Positions 22,058 through 30,654 of a stretch of DNA of 33,392 nt are shown here, piece after piece. The stretch is from Candidatus Melainabacteria bacterium (lineage in GTDB: Bacteria; Cyanobacteriota; Vampirovibrionia; Obscuribacterales; Obscuribacteraceae). Within the stretch, counting starts at the first letter, position 1; each line of letters begins with the position of its first letter. Made by a program: the position numbers and the translations under genes. The stretch lies in contig PLZS01000135.1 of assembly GCA_003153555.1 (NCBI GenBank), positions 1 to 33,392 on the forward strand. Reading direction: 5' to 3'. The notes under the pieces are model-generated. The model saw nothing but the letters and a program-made list of their open reading frames with translations. It made no database searches and had not been told where the DNA came from.

Positions 22058-23197
22058 ATGAGATCAGTGAGATGGTTTGCCGTTGCAGCGACAGCGGCGA
22101 TGACTATAGTCTCTTTCGCGCTGCCCCCAAATGTTTCTGCCAGACCACAAAATCGTACAGGCAGCACCTCCACTAACAACATCTACATACACCATTCGCT
22201 AAGTTTGCCCAAGACGCAGGTGATACTGCTGCAAGACTATACTGGCAACATCAACGCGAACTCAGTTCTCGACAAAGCCACCCAGCTTCCAATCACTTTA
22301 AGAAACCCTCCGAACTGCTACGGTCCAGTGAATACGGCGATTTGGTATTTTATGTTGGGACCGAATCAGACTGCGCAACTAACGAACTACGCACAAACCC
22401 CAGTTCATTTGGCTGTGTGGGTGCCGGTCGACTCAAGTTTGAAAGGTCAGGACCCGTCGACTTGCTGGTTTTCCAATAGTTGTTTCTCATATCCGTTCAC
22501 ATATGGATCGACATCAGCTGCCGTTCCAGCTGGAGCAACTTTCGTCGAGTTCAATGTCAAAAACAACACGTTTGACACGGTCGACATCAGCGAAGTTAAC
22601 GGCGTCAATGCGCAGTGGGTAATGAAGGTTCCGGGCGCGTGGCAAAACAGTGCATACAAAACTGCAGCAGGAGCACTGATTCCTGTAACTCAAATACGTA
22701 ACAGCCCAGGCACCACTCCTAACTTTTACGGTGACTATGGAAACCCTGGCGTGTATCCGTATGGATGCACAAATTGCGCTTCGCGCTATCAAAATCTGAC
22801 GGTTCCGGGCTCTCCCCCTGGCACCCAAAAATCGGGCTGCCTCCAAGCTGACAACAACGCGCCACTTAATTACCCCAGTCTCGATGTGGGATGTGACAAC
22901 GCAATCAACTATTATCCCAACAATGCCAATACGAATCCCCCAGTTGCACCGGCGAATCGCAATGCGGCTTTGACTGCCTACGAATCGCCGCCACCAGGGG
23001 TGCCACCACTTCCAGCCACGAAATACTTTGATCCTCAATATCACAAGAAGCTTTATGACATAGCCGCGAATCCACCGATTCCATTTGTTGGTTATGGAAT
23101 TTGTGAGATTCAGCGCGGATCATCACCTCTTGGCGGCGACTTTGATGTCACTCTGGAAGCCTATCCGTTCGGACAAATACAGAGTGGGTCTCAATAA
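22058..23197 (+). CDS. Secreted cysteine-containing protein of unknown family
   Basis: A 379-residue exported protein. The signal peptide is MRSVRWFAVAATAAMTIVSF and onward, with cleavage after NVSA (about residue 28). About nine cysteines are scattered (NCYG, TCWF, NSCF, GCTNC, SGC, VGC, GICE), which suggests disulfides outside the cytoplasm. The segment FVEFNVKNNTFDTVDISEVNG, read as two strands, loosely resembles the thaumatin-like 'F.....FYDVSLVDG' motif; this is only a hint. Pro/Asn-rich loops dominate the C-terminal half. The ATG at 22058 has GGAGG 6 bp upstream. The open frame extends further up to 21938, but that would start inside the ssrA terminator. Confidence 0.75.
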   Translation: MRSVRWFAVAATAAMTIVSFALPPNVSARPQNRTGSTSTNNIYIHHSLSLPKTQVILLQDYTGNINANSVLDKATQLPITLRNPPNCYGPVNTAIWYFMLGPNQTAQLTNYAQTPVHLAVWVPVDSSLKGQDPSTCWFSNSCFSYPFTYGSTSAAVPAGATFVEFNVKNNTFDTVDISEVNGVNAQWVMKVPGAWQNSAYKTAAGALIPVTQIRNSPGTTPNFYGDYGNPGVYPYGCTNCASRYQNLTVPGSPPGTQKSGCLQADNNAPLNYPSLDVGCDNAINYYPNNANTNPPVAPANRNAALTAYESPPPGVPPLPATKYFDPQYHKKLYDIAANPPIPFVGYGICEIQRGSSPLGGDFDVTLEAYPFGQIQSGSQ

Positions 23198-23287
23198 CAG
23201 GTTCAAACGGCGTTGCTTCTTTTTTTGCATGGCATCAATCCGAGAAGGCACAATAGTTGTCAAAAGGGGCTTTCAAGAGGTTTGGTC

Positions 23288-23842
23288 ATGTCGCAAAAAT
23301 CGAATGGACTTCGAATCACGGTGTTTGAACCTAAATATCAGAAGCAGGTCGAACACTTGGTCATTCCGATCCAGACCGTAGAATTCGGTTATGACACCTC
23401 GGTGGACAGGCAGCCGGATCTCCAGGATGTCGCCGGTTACTTTCTCAAGGGCAAAAGCAATTTTTGGATAGCGCTTCACGAAGACACCGTCATAGGCACG
23501 ATCGGCATCGTCGATATTGGTAATCATCAAGCAGTGGTGAAGAAGATGTTCGTCAGCTCGGAGTTTCGGGGACCAGAGCCTGGCGTTGCCAGAATGCTGA
23601 TGAACACTTCAAAGCAGTGGTGCATTGAAAACGGAATGTTCGACGTGATGCTGGGCACTACCGAGCGGATGCTGGCGGCGCAAAGGTTCTACGAAAAGCA
23701 TGGATTCAATGAGGTCGCATTGGACGATCTACCGCAAACGTTTCCAGTCGTACATGGCATCGACAAAGTGTTTTACAGATGTCAGCTCGACCCGAGTGCG
23801 AATCAGATAGAACCCTCTCCAACGAATACCCGATGTTTTTAA
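23288..23842 (+). CDS. GNAT family N-acetyltransferase
   Basis: A 184-residue acetyl-CoA-dependent acyltransferase. The GNAT core is visible: strand beta-4 AVVKKMFVSSEFRG, then the pyrophosphate-binding loop region (RGPEPGVARMLM, a variant of R/QxxGxG/A with the first glycine moved), helix MNTSKQWCIENGM, and the terminal AAQRFYEKHGFNEV motif. VIGTIGIVDIGNHQ is the beta-2/beta-3 hairpin. The ATG at 23288 follows AGAGG by 7 bp; longer starts would begin within the spacer after the previous gene. The substrate cannot be told from sequence. Downstream, a 7-bp hairpin (23852-23869) follows the stop. Confidence 0.88.
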   Translation: MSQKSNGLRITVFEPKYQKQVEHLVIPIQTVEFGYDTSVDRQPDLQDVAGYFLKGKSNFWIALHEDTVIGTIGIVDIGNHQAVVKKMFVSSEFRGPEPGVARMLMNTSKQWCIENGMFDVMLGTTERMLAAQRFYEKHGFNEVALDDLPQTFPVVHGIDKVFYRCQLDPSANQIEPSPTNTRCF

Positions 23843-23851
23843 GAGTATCAC

Positions 23852-23869
23852 CGGTGGTATCAACCACCG
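23852..23869. terminator. Hairpin after the acetyltransferase gene
   Basis: CGGTGGT-ATCA-ACCACCG is a perfect 7-bp stem with a four-base loop, 10 bp beyond the stop codon. No U-tract follows, so a role in mRNA 3' end stability is as likely as termination. The spacer to 24085 holds a second small hairpin (CAACGA/TCGTTG at about 23973-23988) and no convincing gene. Confidence 0.4.
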
Positions 23870-24085
23870 TATGTGCCTGATCAAGTTAAATCCAGAAACA
23901 AACTCCTTAGGCAGGACGACGTCTATCTGTCGGGTTGGTCGATACTTTGAGCTGCCAAGAAGAAGAAAAAACAACGAAACTTCGTTGAGGGTGCTACTTG
24001 GGCAAGCTGCTTCGGCTATATTAGGTGTCGGCGAGAAAGCTCGGCGGACAGTAATAGTCATCTTCACTTCTACAATTGGGGTCAA

Positions 24086-25429
24086 ATGGGTTCGAACTTC
24101 GTTTATCTAGTTGCCGCAATCGCTGCTCTTTCGGGGTTGCTGTTCGGCTACGACACTGGAGTGATCTCCGGTGCTTTGCCATTCATCAAAACTCAGTTCA
24201 CACTCTCGCCTGAAGGCGAGGGAATGGTGGTGAGTGGTGTCTTATTTGGTGCCACATTTAGTTCATTGGTAAGCGGCAGTCTGACCGACAAATTCGGACG
24301 CAAAAAGGTGTTGTTCGCTACGGCGCTACTTTTCGCTGGCGGTTCAGTGCTGGCGGCGTATGCGCCTTCAGTAAATTTGCTTGTCGCCGGGCGTGTGATA
24401 CTGGGTCTGGCAATCGGTGTGGCAAGTTTTGCGGCACCACTGTATATCGCCGAGATGGCACCGCCCAAGGTGCGGGGCACTTTGGTAGCGATGAACCAAC
24501 TGGCCATCGTGACGGGCATTTTGCTCTCTTATGTGATTGACTACTTTTTCTCCGCCAGCGGCGACTGGCATTCGATGATTCTTCTCGGAACGGTACCCGC
24601 TGTGCTGCTCGCATTAGGAATGCTGACTCTGCCAGAGAGCCCGCGATGGCTCGTGGTAAATGGGCAGGAGGACCAAGCCAACACGGTGCTGAAGAAAGTG
24701 CGTGGCACAGATGAAGTCGCTGCCGAATTTGCCGAAATCAGAACCTCACTCGATGAAGAGAAAGGTGATTGGCGAGAATTCTTTGCACCGCATTTGCGAT
24801 CTGCATTGGTTATCGGTGTTGGGCTCGGTATGTTTCAGCAATTCACTGGCATCAACACGGTAATTTACTACGCACCGAAGATCTACAAAGCTGCTGGACT
24901 GACTTCTGATTCGGTAGGAATTATGGCAACGGCAGGCGTGGGTCTCGTTAACTTGATCATGACAATCGTTAGTCTCGTGCTGATCGATCGCATCGGTCGA
25001 AGACCTCTTCTGATCATTGGCACTATTGGAATGATGCTGAGTCTTGGTGCCTTATCTCTTACTTTTCTGTTCAACGCATCAGCCGACATATTGAAATTCG
25101 TCGGCATAGGCAGCACATTTGTGTATGTCGCTTTCTTCGCAATCAGCCTTGGACCAGTGTTTTGGGTAATGATTAGCGAAATCTATCCGTTGCGCATTCG
25201 CGGGTTTGCGATGGCGATGGCAACAGCCTTGAGCTGGCTGAGCAACATGATCGTCAGCTACACGTTCCCCGTTGTGCTCGATAAATTCGGAATTGGTGCG
25301 ACTTTTGGTGGTTATGCTCTAATCACTTTAGCCTCGGTGATTTTTTGCATCAAGCTTGTGCCCGAAACCAAAGGCTTATCGCTTGAGTCGATTGAAAAGC
25401 AGGAACGGAAAGGCGCGTTTCACACTTAG
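24086..25429 (+). CDS. MFS sugar/proton symporter
   Basis: A 447-residue inner membrane transporter with 12 predicted helices, of the sugar porter (SP) family that includes XylE, GalP and AraE. Signature motifs are present: GYDTGVISGA in helix 1, DKFGRKK between helices 2 and 3, PESPRWL before the central loop, QQFTGINTVIYYAP in helix 7, DRIGRR between helices 8 and 9, FWVMISEIYPLRIRG after helix 10 and PETKGLSLE at the C-terminus. Size is typical (about 450-490). The exact sugar cannot be told. The ATG has a modest GGGG upstream. No sugar catabolic genes are adjacent. Confidence 0.93.
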   Translation: MGSNFVYLVAAIAALSGLLFGYDTGVISGALPFIKTQFTLSPEGEGMVVSGVLFGATFSSLVSGSLTDKFGRKKVLFATALLFAGGSVLAAYAPSVNLLVAGRVILGLAIGVASFAAPLYIAEMAPPKVRGTLVAMNQLAIVTGILLSYVIDYFFSASGDWHSMILLGTVPAVLLALGMLTLPESPRWLVVNGQEDQANTVLKKVRGTDEVAAEFAEIRTSLDEEKGDWREFFAPHLRSALVIGVGLGMFQQFTGINTVIYYAPKIYKAAGLTSDSVGIMATAGVGLVNLIMTIVSLVLIDRIGRRPLLIIGTIGMMLSLGALSLTFLFNASADILKFVGIGSTFVYVAFFAISLGPVFWVMISEIYPLRIRGFAMAMATALSWLSNMIVSYTFPVVLDKFGIGATFGGYALITLASVIFCIKLVPETKGLSLESIEKQERKGAFHT

Positions 25430-25666
25430 TTCATACGCGGCTTCGCTTGTGCAATGACAGTGGCGAAAATTTGGCGCTGAAGTGACGTGGTTGTGGTGGT
25501 GGGTTTTTTCTTTTTCTAAGGTTTCAATTGAATTAAGCATTAAGGGGTAGTCACGGTGAACCGAATGGCCGATGCTTTCGCTTATTGCAGCCTGTAGAGT
25601 GAGGTTAGATAAAAGCTGCGGGGGGGCTCGTCGCTCTGACGAGAAAACGTCAGTGAGGTTCAGGCA
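25430..25666. other. Intergenic region before the phosphorelay operon
   Basis: No gene was found. A 6-bp hairpin CTCGTC-GCTCT-GACGAG (25627-25643) lies about 25 bp before the first start codon and may sit in the leader. The antisense frame crossing here has no protein-like features. Confidence 0.4.
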
Positions 25667-27874
25667 ATGACAGAAGGTGTCCATGAAGGAACAACGCTTG
25701 ATAATGGGCTTTATCAAGAGTCCAGTCAGCGAATCCTCATACTTGATGACGATCAATATTTCCGAGCGCTGGTAGCACAGATCCTGGAAGGACACGGATA
25801 CAAAGTGATCGAGGCCAGAGGCGCACATGACGCAACCGACCTTGTCGAGCGTCAGGAGCCACACCTCGCCCTGGTCGACTTCCGGCTGCCGGGAATTGAT
25901 GGAATGACCTGGATTCAACAGATTCGTGAGCAAGGGCACGATTTTCCGATCATCTTCGTCTCCGGCACTTGGTGTGATGCCAAAATGTTCTCTCGTTTGA
26001 GAAATTTGCTCAAAGTTTCTTTGGTCATGCAAAAGCCTATTACACAAGAGGTGCTACTGCACAGCATCGAGATGCTTCTGCCTGAGCGTTCTCCGACTGA
26101 GTTCTTTGAAAAGGATGGACAGCACGGCGAAGGGCTGATGGAAGGCTCGAGTGTGGAGTTCGAAAAACTGCGCAAAAAAGAAAAGACGCAAAAATTGGTG
26201 GAGGCAGCTAAGGTAGCGTACGTAGAAAAGATTCCCGCAATTTGGAATGAACTTGCGGCCGCAGCTCAGGCAGCGCGAGCGACACCCATCGCCAATTTGA
26301 TCGTCCAGGTTGCTCATCTTGCCCATAAACTAAAAGGCTCGACTGGTTCATACGGGTTTGTGGATCTGTCCTATTGCGCACAACGAATAGAGCATCTTCT
26401 CAAGGCAATTGATCTTGAAGCCCGCGAGACCGAGCAAGAAGTAGTCTGGTCGGAAATAATTCGCTGCGTTGCCGAAGGAACGCAGATAGTCAGGCAACTG
26501 GCTCAGTCTAAGGTGCCCACCCAAAGTCTCGATGCGGGTGCTCAAATGACCCTGCTCGCCTGCGCCCCAACGCTTGAGTGGACAAAGTTGGCAGAAGCAT
26601 GTCGCGAAACCGGATTTGCTCTGGAGCGCGCACCCGAGTTACACGAGCTTGTGTCGATGCAAAGGCGAAAGAAATACGATGCCGTGCTCATAGACTTGAA
26701 CATCGGCACGGCTAAAGTGATTTACCAGATCATAGGCTCGTTGCGCTCTTCATCGGCCAGTCTGGCACAACTTCCTTTTTGTCTGGTTGCCTCCAAGACC
26801 GAGTCGACTACCCTTGCAGATTTGATCTACACCGGTTGTTCGGCTTACATCGAGCAGCCAGACGAAGAGCAATGCATCAGGGATGCTCTGGATTATTTGA
26901 AACAAGATTGCAGTTATGACAAGCCGCGAATTCTTTGCGTGGACGACGATCCGATGCTGACAAAATTCGCCGAAGCGATTCTTACTGACGCAGGCTACAC
27001 CGTCAAATCAATCAACGAGCCAATCACAATACTTGACGCACTGGAGGAGTTTCCGCCCGATCTGATCCTTCTTGATGTGATCATGCCGGGACTGACCGGG
27101 TATGAAGTTTGCCGCATGTTGCGCACCCATAAGCAATGGACCAATCTGCCCATTATCTTTGTCACAGCCAAAAGCAATGCCGCAGGCAGAGCGGCAGCCT
27201 ATGAGGCCGGCGGCAATGACTTCCTGGCCAAGCCGGTATTGGCCGAGGAGCTACTGGCAAGAGTGAAAACACAGTTAGCCATAAGTGCAAGTGAAAAAAC
27301 GTCTGGACTGATGCATCGGGAGCAGTTCGAAAAGCAATTCAAAGTAGTGGCGCCACATTCGCAGAGGACGGGCTTGCCGTCCAGTTTGGCGGTAGTTGCC
27401 CTCGACCACAATCAAGAGGATCAAGAACACGGGGCTTTCACCACCGATTACTTAATCTCCAATCTGGCGCAACTGCTGACGGTGCGCTTCAGGCGCAGCG
27501 ATCTGCGCTGCCTGTGGCAGGACAACCTGTTTGTCGTCTTTTTGCCCGGGGTCGATGCAAGCGCAACCGAAGCGATTCTTAAGTGTCTGTCCACTGACTG
27601 GGATCTGATCTGGGCTGTTAGCACAATGAAAATCAAGCCTGGGCATCTAGCGGTAGGTTCCGTGCAACTGGGGCAGACTGTCGGCGCCTTGCAAGAATTG
27701 ATTCAAGAAGCAGTGAGCAATCTCCACAACGAGAACAATGAGAAGGTGCGATTGGTGACCGAGAGCTCAAGCGAGATACAGACAGCAGCCAAGAGTGGAC
27801 TAGGGCCGTCGCCAAATCTTGCTACTCTTGTCCAAGCCACCAAATCTGGTGCGGAAGATCAATCGACACTTTGA
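25667..27874 (+). CDS. Multi-domain response regulator: REC-Hpt-REC(degenerate)-REC-GGDEF-like
   Basis: A 735-residue cytoplasmic phosphorelay protein. REC1 (about 21-140) has the acidic pair in LILDDD, phospho-acceptor Asp71 and Lys123. The Hpt domain (about 160-280) has the motif AHKLKGSTGSYG with His220. REC2 (about 292-412) keeps Asp343 but lacks the acidic pair and the Lys (YIEQP), so it is probably inactive. REC3 (about 420-540) is complete: Asp426/427, Asp470, Lys522. The C-terminal 190 residues are GGDEF-like in layout, but the signature is lost (LWQDNLF), so no cyclase activity is expected. The ATG at 25667 has a GAGG upstream. It is the first gene of a three-gene operon. Confidence 0.9.
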   Translation: MTEGVHEGTTLDNGLYQESSQRILILDDDQYFRALVAQILEGHGYKVIEARGAHDATDLVERQEPHLALVDFRLPGIDGMTWIQQIREQGHDFPIIFVSGTWCDAKMFSRLRNLLKVSLVMQKPITQEVLLHSIEMLLPERSPTEFFEKDGQHGEGLMEGSSVEFEKLRKKEKTQKLVEAAKVAYVEKIPAIWNELAAAAQAARATPIANLIVQVAHLAHKLKGSTGSYGFVDLSYCAQRIEHLLKAIDLEARETEQEVVWSEIIRCVAEGTQIVRQLAQSKVPTQSLDAGAQMTLLACAPTLEWTKLAEACRETGFALERAPELHELVSMQRRKKYDAVLIDLNIGTAKVIYQIIGSLRSSSASLAQLPFCLVASKTESTTLADLIYTGCSAYIEQPDEEQCIRDALDYLKQDCSYDKPRILCVDDDPMLTKFAEAILTDAGYTVKSINEPITILDALEEFPPDLILLDVIMPGLTGYEVCRMLRTHKQWTNLPIIFVTAKSNAAGRAAAYEAGGNDFLAKPVLAEELLARVKTQLAISASEKTSGLMHREQFEKQFKVVAPHSQRTGLPSSLAVVALDHNQEDQEHGAFTTDYLISNLAQLLTVRFRRSDLRCLWQDNLFVVFLPGVDASATEAILKCLSTDWDLIWAVSTMKIKPGHLAVGSVQLGQTVGALQELIQEAVSNLHNENNEKVRLVTESSSEIQTAAKSGLGPSPNLATLVQATKSGAEDQSTL

Positions 27875-27902
27875 GCGGAACAGAATGGCAAGGGGGGGCA
27901 CT

Positions 27903-28295
27903 ATGAGCAGCACGGTAAAGTTACAGCAAGTTTTGCTTATCGATGACGACGACAGCGTCCGCGAGCTTGCCTTAATGGGTCTGGAAGGCATGACCGACTG
28001 GAAGATTGACCTGGCAGCCTCAGCAAGCGAAGGGCTTGAGAAAGCTAAAAAGTCTCACCCCGATCTGATTCTTCTGGATTTCGTAATGCCTGATATGAAT
28101 GGCTTGGAAGCTTTTGCAAAATTGCAGGAAGATCCAGAATTGAAAGACATACCGGTGATTCTAATGACAGGAAAGACTGAGCCCAAGGAGGTGGAGCAAT
28201 TTCTTCAATCGGGTCTATCTGGGGTGATCACCAAACCGTTTGATCCAGTCACGTTGTCCGAGCAAATAGAAGAGATCCTTGCGCATCGAGACTGA
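27903..28295 (+). CDS. Single-domain response regulator (CheY-like REC)
   Basis: A 130-residue protein made of one receiver domain. It has the acidic cluster VLLIDDDDS (Asp14-17), phospho-acceptor Asp59 in LLDFVMPDMNG, Thr89 in LMTGK and Lys111 in ITKPFDP. No output domain is attached, so it is likely a phosphate shuttle. The ATG at 27903 follows a GGGGGGG stretch and fits the family start. The upstream extension to 27819 overlaps the previous gene and is rejected. It lies 28 bp after the large regulator and 9 bp before the histidine kinase. Confidence 0.93.
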   Translation: MSSTVKLQQVLLIDDDDSVRELALMGLEGMTDWKIDLAASASEGLEKAKKSHPDLILLDFVMPDMNGLEAFAKLQEDPELKDIPVILMTGKTEPKEVEQFLQSGLSGVITKPFDPVTLSEQIEEILAHRD

Positions 28296-28304
28296 GGTTC
28301 AACT

Positions 28305-30548
28305 ATGAAAGCTGCTCCGTTCACTATTGCTGTAGTCTTTGGCATTGTCGTCGCCTTGACTGCCACCATACTGGCTACGTTATCGACTTACCTTCAACAG
28401 AGAGCTGTCATCTATAGTCGCAATAATGTAATCCGCACATACGAAACGCTCAATTCTCTTGAGCGCGTCTTGCGCTATGTGCGGGATGCTGAGGTCGCTG
28501 AACGCGGCTACGTCCTTACTGGGGCGCACAACTATTTGGCTAGATACAAAGACTCAATGAGCAAGCTACGTGTGCTTGGCTCGACGCTGGAAGGACGGAG
28601 AACTGATAGTCCAGAGTGCCAGGTCGAGCACGAGAGAATGGACTCTATCCTGAAGACTTTAACCAAGGAATTTGATCAGATAATTGAGTTGCGTAACAGG
28701 CGGGGTTTAGAGGCTGCCACCAAACTGATTCAACAACCTGAGCACCTGCAAACATTGGAGGCGCTCGAGCAAACGAGCACCAAAATAAGAGATCTAGAAA
28801 AATCAGTTCTTGCTCGCCAATCAACTGAGATGGCACGCAACAATGACCTTAACATGCTCATGCTCGTGTTCCTTGCGACGATTTGCATCTTCATCGTACT
28901 TTGCGGTGCATTTCCGATTCTATACTTCATCAAGGCTCAGACAAAGGCGACCAGGCTGGCCACGTTTATGTCGACTGTAAATCAGCAGTTGACCGAAGAT
29001 CTCCCGCTTGAGACGATGCTGGGCAAGGTCACAGATCTATTGGTGCGAGATTTAGACGCGGCCTTCGCCCGGATCTGGCTCTTCAACAGAAATGAAGAAG
29101 TTCTGGAACTGGTGGCAAGCTCAGGATTGTACACTCATCTGGATGGTGCACACAGCCGTATCTTACTGGGTCAATTGAAGATAGGGTTAATTGCTAAGAC
29201 CCGAGAGCCAGTTCTCACTAACGACGTCCAGCACGATCCGCGAATATCTAATCCGACTTGGGCTCGACAAACAGGCATGGTGGCTTTTGCCGGCTATCCA
29301 CTTCTTCTCGAGAATGAGCTGATCGGTGTGATTGGACTGTTCGCCAGATGTCGCTTGTCAAAGAGCGCGTTGGTCTCTCTTGAAAATGTGGCCGACAGTA
29401 TTTCGGTGGCAGTAAAACAAAAGCAAGATAAAGAGCGGATTGTGCGCAGCGAAGATTTGTTCCGCCATCTGGCCGAAAATATCAACGCAGCCTTCGTAAT
29501 CACGCGCGATGATAAACGAGGAGCGTTATACGTCAGCCCGATGGTTGAACAGTTGTACGACGTCACCCCGGAGCAAGTTCTTAAGAACCGGTTTTCGTTT
29601 CTAAGGAACGTTCACAAAGACGACCGCGCCGCAGTCCGCCGCTTCATGTGTGAAGCAACAGAGGAAGATCAATCTAGGGGCCTGGAATTTCGCGTTGTAC
29701 ATCGTGACGGGAGTGTGCACTGGATCTGGGGACACTTGTTCCCGAAGACAAACGGTGTTTACGGGATCTCACAAGACATAACTGCACGAAAGGAAGCAGA
29801 AGCACGACTGAAAGAGTTCTATTCAATAGTCTCGCATGAGCTGCGTGCTCCGCTCACATCAATTCACGCCTCACTTAGGCTGATGGAAAGCGGATTGTCT
29901 GGACCGTTGCCCCAGAAAGCCGAGAAAGTGGTGGCAATTGGACGAAAAGAATGCGACCGTCTGATCAGGCTGATCAATGACCTGTTGGATATCGACAAAA
30001 TGGAAGCCGGAATGGTCAAGTTGAATCTTGCTGAGGTGACAACGGAGGAGCTGGCAGAGCTCGGAGTGCAAGCTGTTAAAGGCATGTCACAAGAGTATGG
30101 AGTGCACCTTGTTAAATCTGTTGATTGGCAGGGCTCCATCGTCTGCGATCAAGACAGGATGATTGAGGTGCTGACAAATCTTCTATCGAATGCCATCAAG
30201 TATTCACCTGAACAAGGCACGGTGACGCTCAAGGTGACTGAGATGGATTCATCCATGATCCGATTCAGTGTGATCGACAATGGTGCAGGTATTGCGAAAG
30301 AACAAATGCATAAGCTTTTTCACAAATTCCAGCAACTGGACAGCGGTTCCAGAAAGAAAAAAGGCACCGGTCTGGGGCTTGCCATCGTCAAAGCAATCAT
30401 TGAGCATCACAACGGCAATGTCGGAGTAGAATCCGAACCCGACAAGGGTTCTACATTTTGGGCGGAACTACCAATCATGCCGCAAGAAACATTTGCACCG
30501 ATGCCGCAGAAATCGAGTGCCGCAGCCGGTCGTACCGATGGCGGATAA
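28305..30548 (+). CDS. Membrane sensor histidine kinase: CHASE3-GAF-PAS-HisKA-HATPase
   Basis: A 747-residue sensor kinase. TM1 spans about residues 7-29. The extracytoplasmic CHASE3-type domain carries ERGYVLTGAHNYLARY (66-81), a CHASE3 signature. TM2 spans about 182-207. A GAF domain (about 225-372), a PAS domain (about 383-495) and a HisKA dimerisation domain (from 503) follow, with His511 in SHELRAPLTS. The ATPase has N-box LLSNAIKYSPE, G1 DNGAGI and G2 KGTGLGLAIVK. There is no receiver domain. It closes a cluster whose other two members supply receivers and an Hpt. The signal sensed is unknown. Confidence 0.95.
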   Translation: MKAAPFTIAVVFGIVVALTATILATLSTYLQQRAVIYSRNNVIRTYETLNSLERVLRYVRDAEVAERGYVLTGAHNYLARYKDSMSKLRVLGSTLEGRRTDSPECQVEHERMDSILKTLTKEFDQIIELRNRRGLEAATKLIQQPEHLQTLEALEQTSTKIRDLEKSVLARQSTEMARNNDLNMLMLVFLATICIFIVLCGAFPILYFIKAQTKATRLATFMSTVNQQLTEDLPLETMLGKVTDLLVRDLDAAFARIWLFNRNEEVLELVASSGLYTHLDGAHSRILLGQLKIGLIAKTREPVLTNDVQHDPRISNPTWARQTGMVAFAGYPLLLENELIGVIGLFARCRLSKSALVSLENVADSISVAVKQKQDKERIVRSEDLFRHLAENINAAFVITRDDKRGALYVSPMVEQLYDVTPEQVLKNRFSFLRNVHKDDRAAVRRFMCEATEEDQSRGLEFRVVHRDGSVHWIWGHLFPKTNGVYGISQDITARKEAEARLKEFYSIVSHELRAPLTSIHASLRLMESGLSGPLPQKAEKVVAIGRKECDRLIRLINDLLDIDKMEAGMVKLNLAEVTTEELAELGVQAVKGMSQEYGVHLVKSVDWQGSIVCDQDRMIEVLTNLLSNAIKYSPEQGTVTLKVTEMDSSMIRFSVIDNGAGIAKEQMHKLFHKFQQLDSGSRKKKGTGLGLAIVKAIIEHHNGNVGVESEPDKGSTFWAELPIMPQETFAPMPQKSSAAAGRTDGG

Positions 30549-30654
30549 CGGTCGAGGTAACTGGGATTGAACGCGAAAGCTTATAAGATCAATTAGACTG
30601 TGTCACTCTAGGCGGTGCAGGATACTAGCAAGAAGAGGGAAGGAAAACATCACG

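Noticed and set aside
22514..23044. 176-codon minus-strand frame
   Set aside because: Antisense to the secreted protein gene, Arg/Ile/Trp-rich with no domain; a shadow of that gene.
23871..24110. 79-codon plus-strand frame between the acetyltransferase and transporter genes
   Set aside because: No ribosome site, Arg-rich low-quality composition, and it overlaps the transporter start.
25376..26047. 223-codon minus-strand frame
   Set aside because: It lies antisense to the sugar transporter end and the large response regulator. Its composition is not protein-like and it has no ribosome site.
30549..30654. Possible graspetide precursor peptide upstream of the ATP-grasp gene
   Set aside because: The gap has no ATG. 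The only TTG frame encodes 9 residues with no ribosome site and no core motif.
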